Source: Saccoglossus kowalevskii
Lineage: Eukaryota; Hemichordata; Enteropneusta; Harrimaniidae
DNA: 33,942 bases
Reading direction: 5' to 3'
NCBI RefSeq assembly: GCF_000003605.2
Contig: NW_003151758.1
Location: 278,090-312,031, forward strand
In this document: positions 1 to 10,070 of the stretch, piece by piece
Layout of the letters: each line of letters opens with the position of its first letter
Position numbering within the stretch: position 1 is the first letter of the stretch
Made by a program: the position numbers and the translations under genes
Notes under the pieces: model-generated
What the model was told of the DNA's origin: nothing
The model's database searches: none
What the model saw: only the letters and a program-made list of their open reading frames with translations

Positions 1-3000
1 TATTCTCTGAAGAAATGAATTAGTGAAAATAAAATATTAATCCACTATTCTCCCTATATTTTACATCTGAATCATCGAAAGTCAGTGAAAATAAACTATA
101 CAAAAAATATATATTTCAGGGAAAAGTACAGCTAAAATAAAGTAGTGTACAAGTACATTGTATTAACAAAAATGCATTCGCTGCTGATCGGGGTCTATTG
201 AAACAGTATATAAGTATTGTTCAGTTTGGCAGCCATTTTTTATACTCGATGAACTCTAAAATATGTGGAAATACGTCGTAATTATGAAAAATATTTGTTT
301 TTTATGCCATAGACTGATATGTTTGCATAGTCTAGCATCATATCCATTTTTGGTGATTGTGCGAGACATCTTTTATTTAACAGTTTACCGCGAGTTGAAT
401 ACATATTTTATTTTTTCCACATACATTTTCTGAGAGCATACCATATACTTGTATTTTGTAATTGTTAGTGTTTTTTTTTCAGACCCAAAACAACTGCGCG
501 TAGAACGCAATATGTTGTAGCTGACCGGATATGTGTACATGTATCGTACTTTCGTCGGCTGAGTAAGTACCATCTGATTGATTATCGGTTATTTTATTTC
601 AACAAATCACCACGTGTATTTTCTACAATAAAACGCAGCTATGTTTTGTATTTCCTCTTTGATCGCATTACATTTCATGATCGCGGATTATATGCGTATT
701 TTGCGAACGTATGAATCATCGAGCAATGCGTAAAATAATAATGTTGATTTCCACGATTAAAAATTATAATTATTATTTATAGACATGTTTCAAATACGAA
801 AATATAATAGTGAAAAAATAAATGTTTATACAATTTGTGAAATGAACATTTTTGAGAATCTAAATGTATGCAAATGATATGCAAATAAATATATAAATTT
901 ATGCAAATTAAACTGGTCACTAGCCATTTAAAATTGTGATATTGTGATAAAACGTGCGTATTTTTTGTGAACGCCTTGTTTCCTAATTGTGAAAATGTTG
1001 TGGATATCAGTGACGGCGCAACTTATTTTGCCATTTTACTTTCTTCTAAAGAGACATAACATTCCACCGAATTGAATAAAAATTGTCATTTGGATAATTT
1101 TAGAAGTGGTGACTTAGTTACATTATTAAAATAAGAACATAAACAATATCTCCAGATATCAATATCTCCAGAACCAGTTATTATATTTCAATGAAACTTG
1201 GTATATTTATGTAAGTTCATACACTACTGGGTATGTATTTACAGAGAGAAAATTAAGCCTTTTTGCTGAGAGAAATAACTTGAAAACTCCATAAAATTAA
1301 AATATCATGCCAGGAACTTTCTAACTTATTTGTCGCCAGTACATGTCTGTTTGATCGTCCTTCAGCCCATAGAGCATCCATCCTACAATAGTTATATATA
1401 ATAGGTAATTTCAGCATAAAAATTATGTAATTAATTGACAATAATTTTAGAAAAGGTTATTAATCATTATTTCTTTAGTTACCCCAGCAACCATTTATGC
1501 CTAATGATCCATTTCATATTTTTTTTGTTTTAATTTAGAATTTCAAATTAATAAATGTCGATTAAAGTTGTTTACTGTTTGAGTGACAGGTTCGGGACAT
1601 TGCCGTGAACAAAATGTTAGGTGGAATTATGCTGAAAATCGAGTGACAAGGAAAAACGAGTGTAAATTGCGCGTAGTTCTTATGGGTGATACGAACAGGT
1701 ACACAGTTTACTTGTGTGCGGGGTTCAACTGTCTATGGATAACTGGGCATATATAAGCCCACTAGAGTTTATAATGACCAGTTCATTACTGTTCCATGCG
1801 TGTATGTATTATAGCACATGGAAGAGAATATAATCGATATGTTTAAACCGATTATACGGTTCATATTGAATTTTACCATGCAACAAATGCCCGCGAATGT
1901 GTCCGATATAATATCTGTTGTATGTGTAAGTCTGAAATATGGTTTAGAACTGCACTTGTTAATACAAAATGGCCGCCAGTTGGTTATTTTGAGCCCGAGC
2001 CAATTTTTAAACAATTTCGTTCACACACGACTGAGATCAAGTTCTGGAATGATGACAATTTATTTTCATGTATTTTTGCCACTACATAGACAGCTGCTCT
2101 TCGGTAATTTTGAATCAGATCATGAAACAAAATCATGTGAATATGTCTGATGTTTGTGTGTATTTATAATTTTGATCAGTGATACAAATTCCACACATAT
2201 TAAAAAAGAGCATTAGAAATATTTTGAAAAACTCTAAAGCATTAATGCAAGATATGTTTCGATATTAAAATCATTTATTATGTGACCTTATCACTTCGGT
2301 TTTATATTTATGATTTTTTCAGCAGAACACTGAGTTCTGCTGTTTGACGTATTCACATGGATTTAACTTTAAATTGTCGGAATTTTCTTATAAGCAAAAA
2401 TAAAAAAAAATTCAGTAAATAATCAATGCATTAACAGTACAGATGACATATGAAAATTTATTAAATATTAAAAAGATACATTAATTTGTGATCAAAGTGC
2501 AGATTTGGTGTTGAAATACTCCCAATTGATGGTACAATTTATCGAATGCTCCGGGTGTGTTTTACTAATAGTTTCACGTTTGTTATGACAATTTGTTGAA
2601 ATGTTGCGTTATGGGAATATACAATCTGTGCCAGTGTACCAGGCAACAGGTAGATTTTACGTGGCAAGTGAATGACTCGCTGTTAATTCAACTATGTTTT
2701 CACACTGTTCAATAATAAATAACATATATTCAGACCTGAATATACACGTTTGTGTGGACCAAATAATACCCCCAAAAGTCTAGAGACAGGTTGAAAGTGA
2801 ACGCTACTTTAAAAAATTCTGCTAAATGACTTTAAATTAGAGTGAATAGAGTAGCAAAGCATTCCTTTCAAAATTGTCATTCTCATTAATAACCCTGAAA
2901 CAAATGGATATTTCCCAACTGCAGGTGGACACGGTCAAATATATTAAATTATCACCAACTTCTCTAGTACTTTCTTATAGACACTTGGAGAGATGTTCCA

Positions 3001-3971
3001 AAATACATGTATTGAATAAATAATTGATTTGAATAATAATAATGCATAGATTCACCTGTATCTTTTTCAATAAGAAGCGAAAGGTAACAAAATGAATAAC
3101 ATCCTATTGATGCGAACAAATTAGAACCATCCTTGTGTACGTCTGTAAACAGGATATGGCAACGAGAAAAAATAGAACATACTAGTAATACATGGACCCC
3201 GTTGATGTGCATTCCAATTAATGGTTCTCACTTATGGTAGATGCCTACTCATAAATTAAAAAAACAGAATTTGTTCATTTTGCAATAAATTGATATAAGG
3301 ATATAAGGATATTGACCTAAAAGAAGTTGGGGATCACTTTTTTTCGAGAAATTGATTGTTGTATCTCAATGGAAAGTCGCCATTTTGACACTATTATAAC
3401 ACTTTTACCACAGGTTCCTATGGCAGAGATATTATGCAATATCTCAAAATCTAGCCTGATGACATAGACTGAAAAAAATCATATATTGTTAATGATGAAG
3501 TGCTTTTTGTTATTCTGAATTATTTAAAAAATCTGGGTTTTAAAAAGTGTCAAAAATGCAATTTTTCTTTAACATTATGTTCTATGGAATTTTTCTAAAA
3601 ATAGCAAGAAATATTAGAACACGTTTATCAAAAACAATAACTGTAACACAAATAATAATTCTATTTCATTGTACCATGAGACATTAGCTCATGATTGTAC
3701 ATAATAAACTATAATGAACATTTTCATGCGATTTATGACCAATTTTGTGAAAAATTATGACTTGGCTTCTATCTTAAAGAGCTTAATGATTGCCTAAAAG
3801 AACCTGACCTACTGATAGCACATCCAAACCCTTTTAGCATGGCATGTGCACACGAACCAAGTCCAGGTGTACACTAGACTTGAGTCAAAGTAGTAATGGT
3901 TTTTGTTTGTATCATAACATTGTTTGCCATAACATGGTTCCCATGGTCTTCTTTGCAGCTTCTACGAACAA
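1..3971. other. Intergenic, no convincing gene
   Basis: AT-rich DNA with short chance ORFs only. The longest is a 110-codon plus-strand frame at 1818-2150, with a TATATAAG motif at 1750-1757 about 60 bases upstream. Its product shows no domain, signal peptide or splice context that I recognise. Short direct repeats (for example the GATATAAG repeats near 3295-3312) and segments reading AATGGCCGCCAG or similar recur here and elsewhere, which suggests old repeat debris. This stretch lies downstream of the minus-strand multidomain gene and should hold its 3' UTR, but I found no clear AATAAA on the minus strand just below 3972. Confidence 0.6.
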
Positions 3972-4134
3972 CTATCCACACTCAATACCGACATCTTCGT
4001 TATGGTGACAATCGTGAAATCCCCAGTCATACCGAGGACAGTCTTCTATTCTGTTTTCTGTGCCAACACATGCCAAGCCGTCAACCCAGATACAACCTGA
4101 ACCTCCACCAAATGTGTAATTGCTCTTTGTCCCA
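3972..4134 (-). CDS. Exon 9: SRCR domain, second half, and stop
   Basis: Acceptor TTTGTGTTGCAG precedes 4134, phase 2. It codes [23 protein letters not shown], then E-D-V-G-I-E-C-G followed by TAG at 3974-3972. A cysteine stands where most SRCR domains have proline or another residue in the G-x-G-P-I-W-L motif (here G-S-G-C-I-W-V), giving seven cysteines in the domain. Confidence 0.9.
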
Positions 4135-7100
4135 CTGCAACACAAACATATAGCACGAAATGCCGTAGATAAATATTACGTGAATGCGAAATGGTGAAAT
4201 GAATTGATTCATTATGCGCTCAAGCGGTTATAGTACTAAATATACACCTTATCCGAGTCAGCATGTTGAAACATAAAGGCATCAAATACGAATATATAAA
4301 CACGAAACCCACAATTACTGACGTCACATGCAATACATTTTTACACACCTACATAACGCCTAGTATTTTATGCTCAGGCTGGCCTACTGTGTTATGATTG
4401 CCCTGGTGGACAATTCCAACCACCAGCAATGATAACAATATGTTATTCCAGGAGGGCAGATGCAAGATGTTCAGTTAGAGAAGCGCACTTTTACAACAAT
4501 GATATGATGTCGCACTGCATTGTGGGATATGTGTGACCACGGGTGCACTATACGCAACACTACACTATATTCTGCCTTTTTCTTACCTGAACCCAAGTTG
4601 TCTGCACACTACCTTGAGATTCAGGTCGGTAAAATGATCGTCACAGACTGTACCCCAAATACCATCATGAAGCACTTCCAATCGGCCATTGTTATCCGTG
4701 CCATTAGCCAATCTAATCGCTGATGCATATAAACAAGCAAAATATATGGTTACAGATTACATCTGTTCATTTGCACATTGCTCAAAATGGTTGGACATAC
4801 TCCTGTGTAACTAACACAAACACGCACACGTTAGTTAGTTATGACATTGAAACTTAGGATATTGGAACAAAAACAATTTGTTTACACCGGCATCACACGG
4901 AGTTGCAGTTTGAACATCACTGTGACGTTATTTTGCCACTGTACTGGCAATTCAAAAGTTGAAATAAATACAACTCATATGAAATCGAACAGGAAAAACT
5001 CACAGTTTACAACTTTCCCTCTGGGCGTAAACATATGCTACAGACATTTCGTAATTTCAGCCTGTAAAAACATTTATTATCACCGGCATTTAATTTCAAT
5101 ATTTTAAATTCTTTTCCTGGGTTATAAGTTCATGAATAAGTTTGTATTTTAATTGTATTTGTGTACGTAAATTTAATTTAATGGATTCTATTTATCAACT
5201 GAAACACCGAAAATAAAACGCAGTAAATAATTAATGCATTTACAGTAACAATATATTTGATAAATAGAGAACATTAAAGCGCGGATGTCGTCGTGCTGCG
5301 CATGTGCGACATTTGTGTTGATAAACATTAATTTTCCCATAATCCAATGCACTCTTCTAATGGAAATTACAAGTATGAGTTTTGACCTGGGTGCGACTTT
5401 CACTAATTACCGCCGGTGACTCATTTGATACCTTACAACCTCCTAAAAAAAGTAATGCTTCGTAATGTCTCAACTTGTACTCGTTGATCTGCGCAATAGT
5501 CAAAGTCGCCATCTTTGTTTATATGAGACCAATATATCTCGCGCATGGGTGGCGCGACGACTACCGCGCTTTAACGTAATCATAAAGTCGACATACATAA
5601 ATGCATGGAGACACTTACTATTATTATATGAGGTATGAGATACCAATCGACGACATGGAAGTGTTTGAGTGGAATATCCCGGACATGCACTGATACTGCT
5701 ACTAACAATATCACACTGTCTTGTGCGTGTTCGTATTCCACAAGCGCATTGAGTCCACTGGGTCCAGGCGCCCCATTCATTTTCTACATCGAGAAAAAAA
5801 TAAAATTAAATTCACATTCCATACTTTAAAAATAAAATGATGTCGTGTTTACATGTGTAGCAAATCGCGTGGTTCGACCAATTCAATTTTAATCTACAAT
5901 ACAAAAATAGATTACCCTAACGTGAAGCTAGGTTAGTTTAGCTTCCAAGGCGAGATACGCGTGGACAAAGTTTCGGAGTTGAAACAATGTCTTTCAAAGG
6001 CGATCCATTGGTAGGTGAATTTCACCAATATTTGACTATTTTGCAATTACGTGATCATTATTTTACCCTAATTTCACAATTTTAAAATCAATGCTGAATA
6101 AAAACTCAGTTCAAAAGCTGTCTACATGAATGAAAAAACAAAGACAGAGTAACAGTATTTTAATTGTAAAATTAATCACATAATTAACATATACACACAT
6201 TATTTCAATAACTATACTAACCTATATTACAAGTGATACCAGAAAGGATGTCGATCACGTGATCTGTCAATGTGATTTTGCAGTCATTAAGAGACGGCTT
6301 CTTGCCTTCACACTTGATCGCATTGCAGATAGTATTTACATAAGTTGGGTCTTTCACTGACCAGTCTGATAAAACCAACATATATTGTACGATTATGGTG
6401 TATTTTACGTACGCTCGTTCTGAATTATTTATGAGCGAATATGACTGGCGTACACTAGTTGCATAACAAAAAAGGATTAATCATCTAAATGGAGAATTAG
6501 TAACGGGATTCAACTATGCGTAGCAAAGAACTGTATATGTGTCGTGTTGCTGTATAGAACTTGATTTGACTAAATGAATTTAAATAAAGTCTAATTAAGT
6601 CGTGGGTCTTTATATATACTTTATCTTAGAAATTAACCTGAGTTTCATATGTATATACACACACATTGAAGTTTAACGACAAATATTGTAAATATAACGA
6701 TGTCAAAAGCTTAGTCCCCCAAACGAACTATAATGTCGTTGACCTGAATCAATACCTTTATTTCCAAGACGTTCACATATAACCTCGGTGTTCGTGACGT
6801 CAATCCACCCTCCAAGCCACTCTATGAATATTTTCAGAATACCAGCCGCATCCATTTTAGCTCGGACTGATAAAGTAAGTATAAGTTAAAACAAATATAA
6901 ATACACCAAATGAAACACCGATACCGAGCAAAATGTATTTGTATTCAATGAGAAGGAGTTTCTAGATTCAGCTGAATGGTTATTTTGAGTCCGGGGAACT
7001 GCATCTGCAGTTGGTTACTCGTTATGATAGTATAAAATAAATCGAGAACGCCACGAGTACGTTGCCAGGTGATGAAGATAGACATAGAAAGGAGATGTAT

Positions 7101-9467
7101 CATAATGCATAAGCCATTCAGATTTATTTTTCTTATACAACAGGTTAGTTATATCTTTTGTCCAATGCTTTCACTATAGCACTAGTTTCATGTTCCAATT
7201 TGAAACAGTGCTTTATATATTATATTTGTGTATATTATTGAGGTCATATGACAATGAAGGTTGTATGCCTTTATTGTAGCATTGGGTGCATATACCAATC
7301 TGCAACAGTGGTGTAGATATTACCAATATACATATTAATGAAGTTCTATCACCATATATACCAACCACAGTGTTTACTAATAATACAGATATGAATATAA
7401 ACGAGGCTGCACAATCATACATGGCCATGATCATCTATCAATTATATATCTCATTTAATGTCTTTATTATAGCATTGATTGCACGTGCAGCTCTCTAGGT
7501 ATTAGAATTATGCATATTAATGAGGCCAGATGACCCCACCCAACCATTATTAACTTAATTGTTGACGACTATTCCTATTCCTAGACTGAATATTTAAACC
7601 AAACATTTCGAGAGGACATTCCCTATATCAATGTATTTCCCATAATGACAGAAAAATATATATGGCTAAATAATGTGTTAACGAATACAATGCTGATTTC
7701 CCTCAATTTAGAAAGTCGGGTACACAATTTTACATCATCCCACCGAGTTAGAAAAATATATTTCGTTTAGCATTTTGCGCAAACAAACAGACACAAAATA
7801 CAGAGGAAAAAGAGAAGAGGCACCAAGACCAAACTATATATCAATCAGTAGTATATCGTGATATTATAGTCTAGTCCTGTCTCATATTTGCCGTACATGT
7901 ATCCCCCGAAAAAAATAATGTGAACACGTGCGTAGTACAGCATTCTGGGTAAAATGTTTGAGGTAATACAATGGTAGGTAATACATTCGACAATATGCAC
8001 GTACAATGAAACCGACAACCCCGCAATGTATGAAGAACATGTTTCTGTCTTTTGTCTACGCCTGTGTACAACATATGAAATTACTGAACTCACTTGTTTT
8101 GGGAGAAGTAATTTTTTCGCAGGGATCTGGAATAACAAAGAAAGTAGAAGTTAACAAGCATAGCTAAAATAAGTTGCAGTGATTGTCACGCGGACTTTAG
8201 ATGAGTGTGGTACAGTCACTAACGGGTGCGACGTTAGTAGACTCTTTAGTAAGTTCGTACGTACCGGTGTGTGTTTGTGTTTTACCGGCCCAGTCAACGC
8301 ATTAAACTCACATGCATGCCGTAATGATGTAGTTTCAAACCATCAACATTTGCATGTGCAACCCACGTAAACAATTCACAAGAAATAACAATGACTTTCA
8401 AAGTACGAAACTACCGCCTGGCTTAAACATATTGAAAAAAAGCGTTTTTTCCCTTCATCCATAATATAGAGGAAAAGTAGTAAATAAATTTAAATACATA
8501 TAGGTCAATATTTAGTAATCATTTCCCTAAGCATTTGATTTATTATAACTTGGTGTGTCCAATGATGTTGTATTACAGTACAAAAATACACGAGGTTGTA
8601 GCTTTGGGGTAATATTTGCTAACCTTGGTGCGAAATATAACACTTGTCAAGTTCGACTTTTCGCCCCGGACAACTTTTCTCATCAAATGTGCTTGTTGCA
8701 TTTTCGCGATTGCATCGTCGATGTCGCTCACGATAACCAAGTCCAAGGCTGGCGCTACACTCCGACCAAGTCTGCCATTCATTCCATGACGCGTACGTTA
8801 CTATGAAAAGTTGAATAAAAATACACACAATGATTCATGACGATATATGACATTTGAAACACACACACAAATTCATGTTATGCACGTGACCCGAAGTAAC
8901 AAGTAACACGAATAACACATACCATGAATGTTGCAATTGGTTCCAGTAAAGCCACTGTTATAATTACAAGTACACATGTAATCGTCTTCCGGAATTACAA
9001 CACACCATCCATGGTTGTTACACGGATTGCTTGTACATGCGTCTGGTTTGGTTTGTATCTGTAAAATAGAACGATTGTTTAATGTGAAATTAATTCAAAG
9101 TTGGTACAATTTAGACATAAGACTAGCCAAATCACATGAAAACAGTCAGTCTACCTGAATTACTTACCTTTATTTTATCGTTCAGATCCATTTGGGATTT
9201 GTCTAAAATGAGCCAGTCGCCGGTAGATGTTGTGTTTATAGCACGAGCAGTAATACGAAACAGCTCACAGGTGCGATGTATTCCCGTGTATCGTATGGAT
9301 AGACACGAGTCACCGTAATCAGCACAAAATGACGCACATGTAAGTAGAGATGGAGCGAACACAACTTTTGATGGTTGAGTAAGTGTGTTTCCATCTTTGA
9401 ACGCAGAGATGAAGTTGCTCATTAAGATAAGATGCAGTACAACCCGTCTGTACTTTACAAGCAACAT
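3972..9467 (-). CDS. Secreted PAN-EGF-TSP1-(unknown)-TSP1-SRCR multidomain protein, nine exons
   Basis: Nine exons join with matching phases and GT-AG sites into 1344 coding bases (447 residues plus stop). Order: signal peptide (residues 1-22), PAN/apple (about 35-90), EGF-like (108-142), TSP1 (151-199), an unrecognised four-cysteine region (205-294), TSP1 (298-338), SRCR (350-447). There is no membrane segment after the signal peptide and the stop directly follows the SRCR domain, so the product should be secreted. These modules are typical of extracellular recognition and adhesion proteins in invertebrates (family knowledge); an immune or matrix role is only inference. Internal exons from TSP1 onward are phase 1-1, the class favoured in exon shuffling. 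The start at 9467 was chosen because the following hydrophobic stretch makes a good signal peptide; an upstream in-frame ATG at 9557 would spoil it. I do not know a named orthologue. Confidence 0.88.
4587..4719 (-). CDS. Exon 8: SRCR domain, first half
   Basis: Acceptor TATGCATCAG and donor TTCAG|GTAAGA; phase 1 in, phase 2 out. It opens I-R-L-A-N-G and continues G-R-L-E-V, then I-W-G-T-V-C-D-D and V-V-C-R-Q-L-G-F. These are the hallmark first-half motifs of a scavenger receptor cysteine-rich domain. Confidence 0.9.
4720..5618. other. Intron 7 of the multidomain gene
   Basis: 899 bases between the second TSP1 exon and the SRCR exon. Open frames such as 4841-5107 on plus have no recognisable product. 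The phases of the flanking exons match directly, so no further exon is needed. Confidence 0.6.
5619..5783 (-). CDS. Exon 7: second thrombospondin type 1 repeat
   Basis: Phase 1-1, 165 bases, acceptor TCGATGTAG and donor AATA|GTAAGT. It codes [11 protein letters not shown] with the arginine ladder I-R-T-R-T-R-Q-C, then A-C-P-G and L-P-C. Three spaced tryptophans (298, 301, 304) and five cysteines match TSP1, with the first two cysteines unusually close (C-A-C). Confidence 0.87.
6240..6365 (-). CDS. Exon 6: unrecognised region, second part
   Basis: Phase 1-1, 126 bases, acceptor GGTTTTATCAG and donor TCTG|GTATCA. It codes residues 253-294, with three cysteines in the contexts [12 protein letters not shown] and N-D-C-K-I-T. 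Together with exon 5 it looks like one compact, probably disulfide-linked helical domain of about 80 residues. I do not recognise the family. Confidence 0.7.
6756..6866 (-). CDS. Exon 5: unrecognised region, first part
   Basis: Phase 1-1, 111 bases, acceptor CTTTATCAG and donor AAAG|GTATTG. It codes residues 216-252. The segment is likely helical, with a hydrophobic core ([15 protein letters not shown]) and a single cysteine (V-I-C-E-R-L). I do not recognise a domain. Confidence 0.68.
7165..7535. repeat. Degenerate tandem repeat in intron 4, unit about 97 bp
   Basis: Recurring blocks read TTTATTGTAGCATTGGGTGCA (near 7270) and TTTATTATAGCATTGATTGCA (near 7463), with a weaker copy near 7169 and in-between blocks of TATTAATGAGG type. 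Together they suggest four diverged units inside the 1.2-kb intron 6867-8093. The rest of that intron holds nothing I can name. Confidence 0.5.
8094..8126 (-). CDS. Exon 4: 33-base microexon
   Basis: Flanked by a strong acceptor (TTGTTATTCCAG) and a consensus donor (CAA|GTGAGT). It is phase 1-1 and adds eleven residues (205-215, [11 protein letters not shown]) between the first TSP1 repeat and exon 5. Excluding it would also keep the frame, so it could be alternatively spliced. The case rests on the splice sites and on phase agreement with both neighbours. Confidence 0.6.
8624..8800 (-). CDS. Exon 3: first thrombospondin type 1 repeat
   Basis: Phase 1-1 exon of 177 bases. It shows the W-x2-W-x2-W ladder (residues 151, 154, 157), then WSEC, the layered arginines YRERHRRC, and CPG. 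The cysteine usually found two to four residues after the first one (CSxTCG) is missing: the sequence reads [11 protein letters not shown]1 repeats often carry C-mannosylated tryptophans and bind glycosaminoglycans (family knowledge). Confidence 0.87.
8923..9058 (-). CDS. Exon 2: EGF-like domain
   Basis: Acceptor TTTTACAG precedes 9058 and donor CATG|GTATGT follows 8923; phase 0 in and phase 1 out, joining exactly to exons 1 and 3. The 45 residues hold six cysteines in EGF order (residues 108, 113, 119, 129, 131, 142), including C-T-C and a terminal G-F-T-G-T-N-C motif. There is no clear calcium-binding consensus, although a D-A-C start is present. Confidence 0.88.
9168..9467 (-). CDS. Exon 1: signal peptide and PAN/apple domain
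   Basis: Codes residues 1-100. Residues 1-22 are a basic then hydrophobic signal peptide ending in an Ile-Ser-Ala-like cleavage site. The PAN/apple-like part has four cysteines (44, 48, 55, 67) in the pattern C-x3-C-x6-C-x11-C, with the typical CELF turn and a later GDWLILDK strand. The donor is AAG|GTAAGT at 9167-9166, phase 0. PAN domains bind protein or carbohydrate ligands. Confidence 0.8.
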
Positions 9468-9639
9468 GACGAGAAATGAATCATATCGCGCCACGTGACT
9501 TCCAGTATATATTTTTCTGTCATACATGATTATCAGTGAGCCATAAACAAATTCCATAAACTCCCGCGGGCCGATAAACAGATGTTATGCTAATTTATGC
9601 TAATTATGAGAGTGCGTCGGCGGCCATGCATTTCAAGTT
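9468..9639 (-). promoter_or_regulatory. Putative promoter of the multidomain gene
   Basis: Upstream of the chosen start codon, reading on minus, there is an E-box CACGTG (9492-9497) and an AATATATA-like element near 9510-9520, about 45-50 bases before the ATG. Further out lies a perfect tandem 10-bp repeat TTATGCTAAT (9585-9594 and 9595-9604), which resembles POU/octamer sites. Position and motif only; function is inferred. Confidence 0.25.
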
Positions 9640-10070
9640 GTAGGAACGGGCACCAATGGTTTTCTATAATCAGCATAAATACTACCTTTTTGGAAATATT
9701 AAATTAAACTTGGTACATAGATTATACATGTTAGGATACATGTCCATGACGATTTATTTCGCAATTGGATCAAAGATGGTCGACTGGCAGGCATCTTATT
9801 TTTTGGCATTGCTCTGTCCGTTTTCATTCAAATTTGGCACATACATGTACTTTATACATGTTAGGATGCATGTAAATGACAATTTATTTCAAAATCTGGT
9901 CAAGGATGGCCGATTGACAGCCATCTGACTTTTTGGCCTTACTACTATATTTCCACAATTTATGTACCATTTTCATTCGTATTTGGCACATACATCATAC
10001 ATATTACTGTGTTTCATAATCAGACCAAAGATGGCCGAATATTTTTCGCCATATTACTACTACACGGACA
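9640..10070. repeat. Interspersed repeat of about three diverged tandem units
   Basis: Units share the blocks AAAGATGGTCGACTGGCAG / AAGGATGGCCGATTGACAG / AAAGATGGCCGAATATTT and the block TTTGGCACATACATGTA, at a spacing of about 120-145 bases. A related piece in reverse orientation lies near 30030-30140. Short plus-strand ORFs here are by-products of the repeat. Confidence 0.55.

Noticed and set aside
3896-4153. Plus-strand 85-codon ORF
   Set aside because: Antisense shadow of the terminal SRCR exon.
4401-4427. Small hairpin CTGGTGG...CCACCAG
   Set aside because: A seven-base stem with a ten-base loop is expected by chance; no sign of an RNA gene around it.
5635-5829. Plus-strand 64-codon ORF
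   Set aside because: It is the antisense of the second TSP1 exon, whose minus frame carries the conserved tryptophans, cysteines and splice sites.
8555-8806. Plus-strand 83-codon ORF
   Set aside because: Antisense shadow of the first TSP1 exon.
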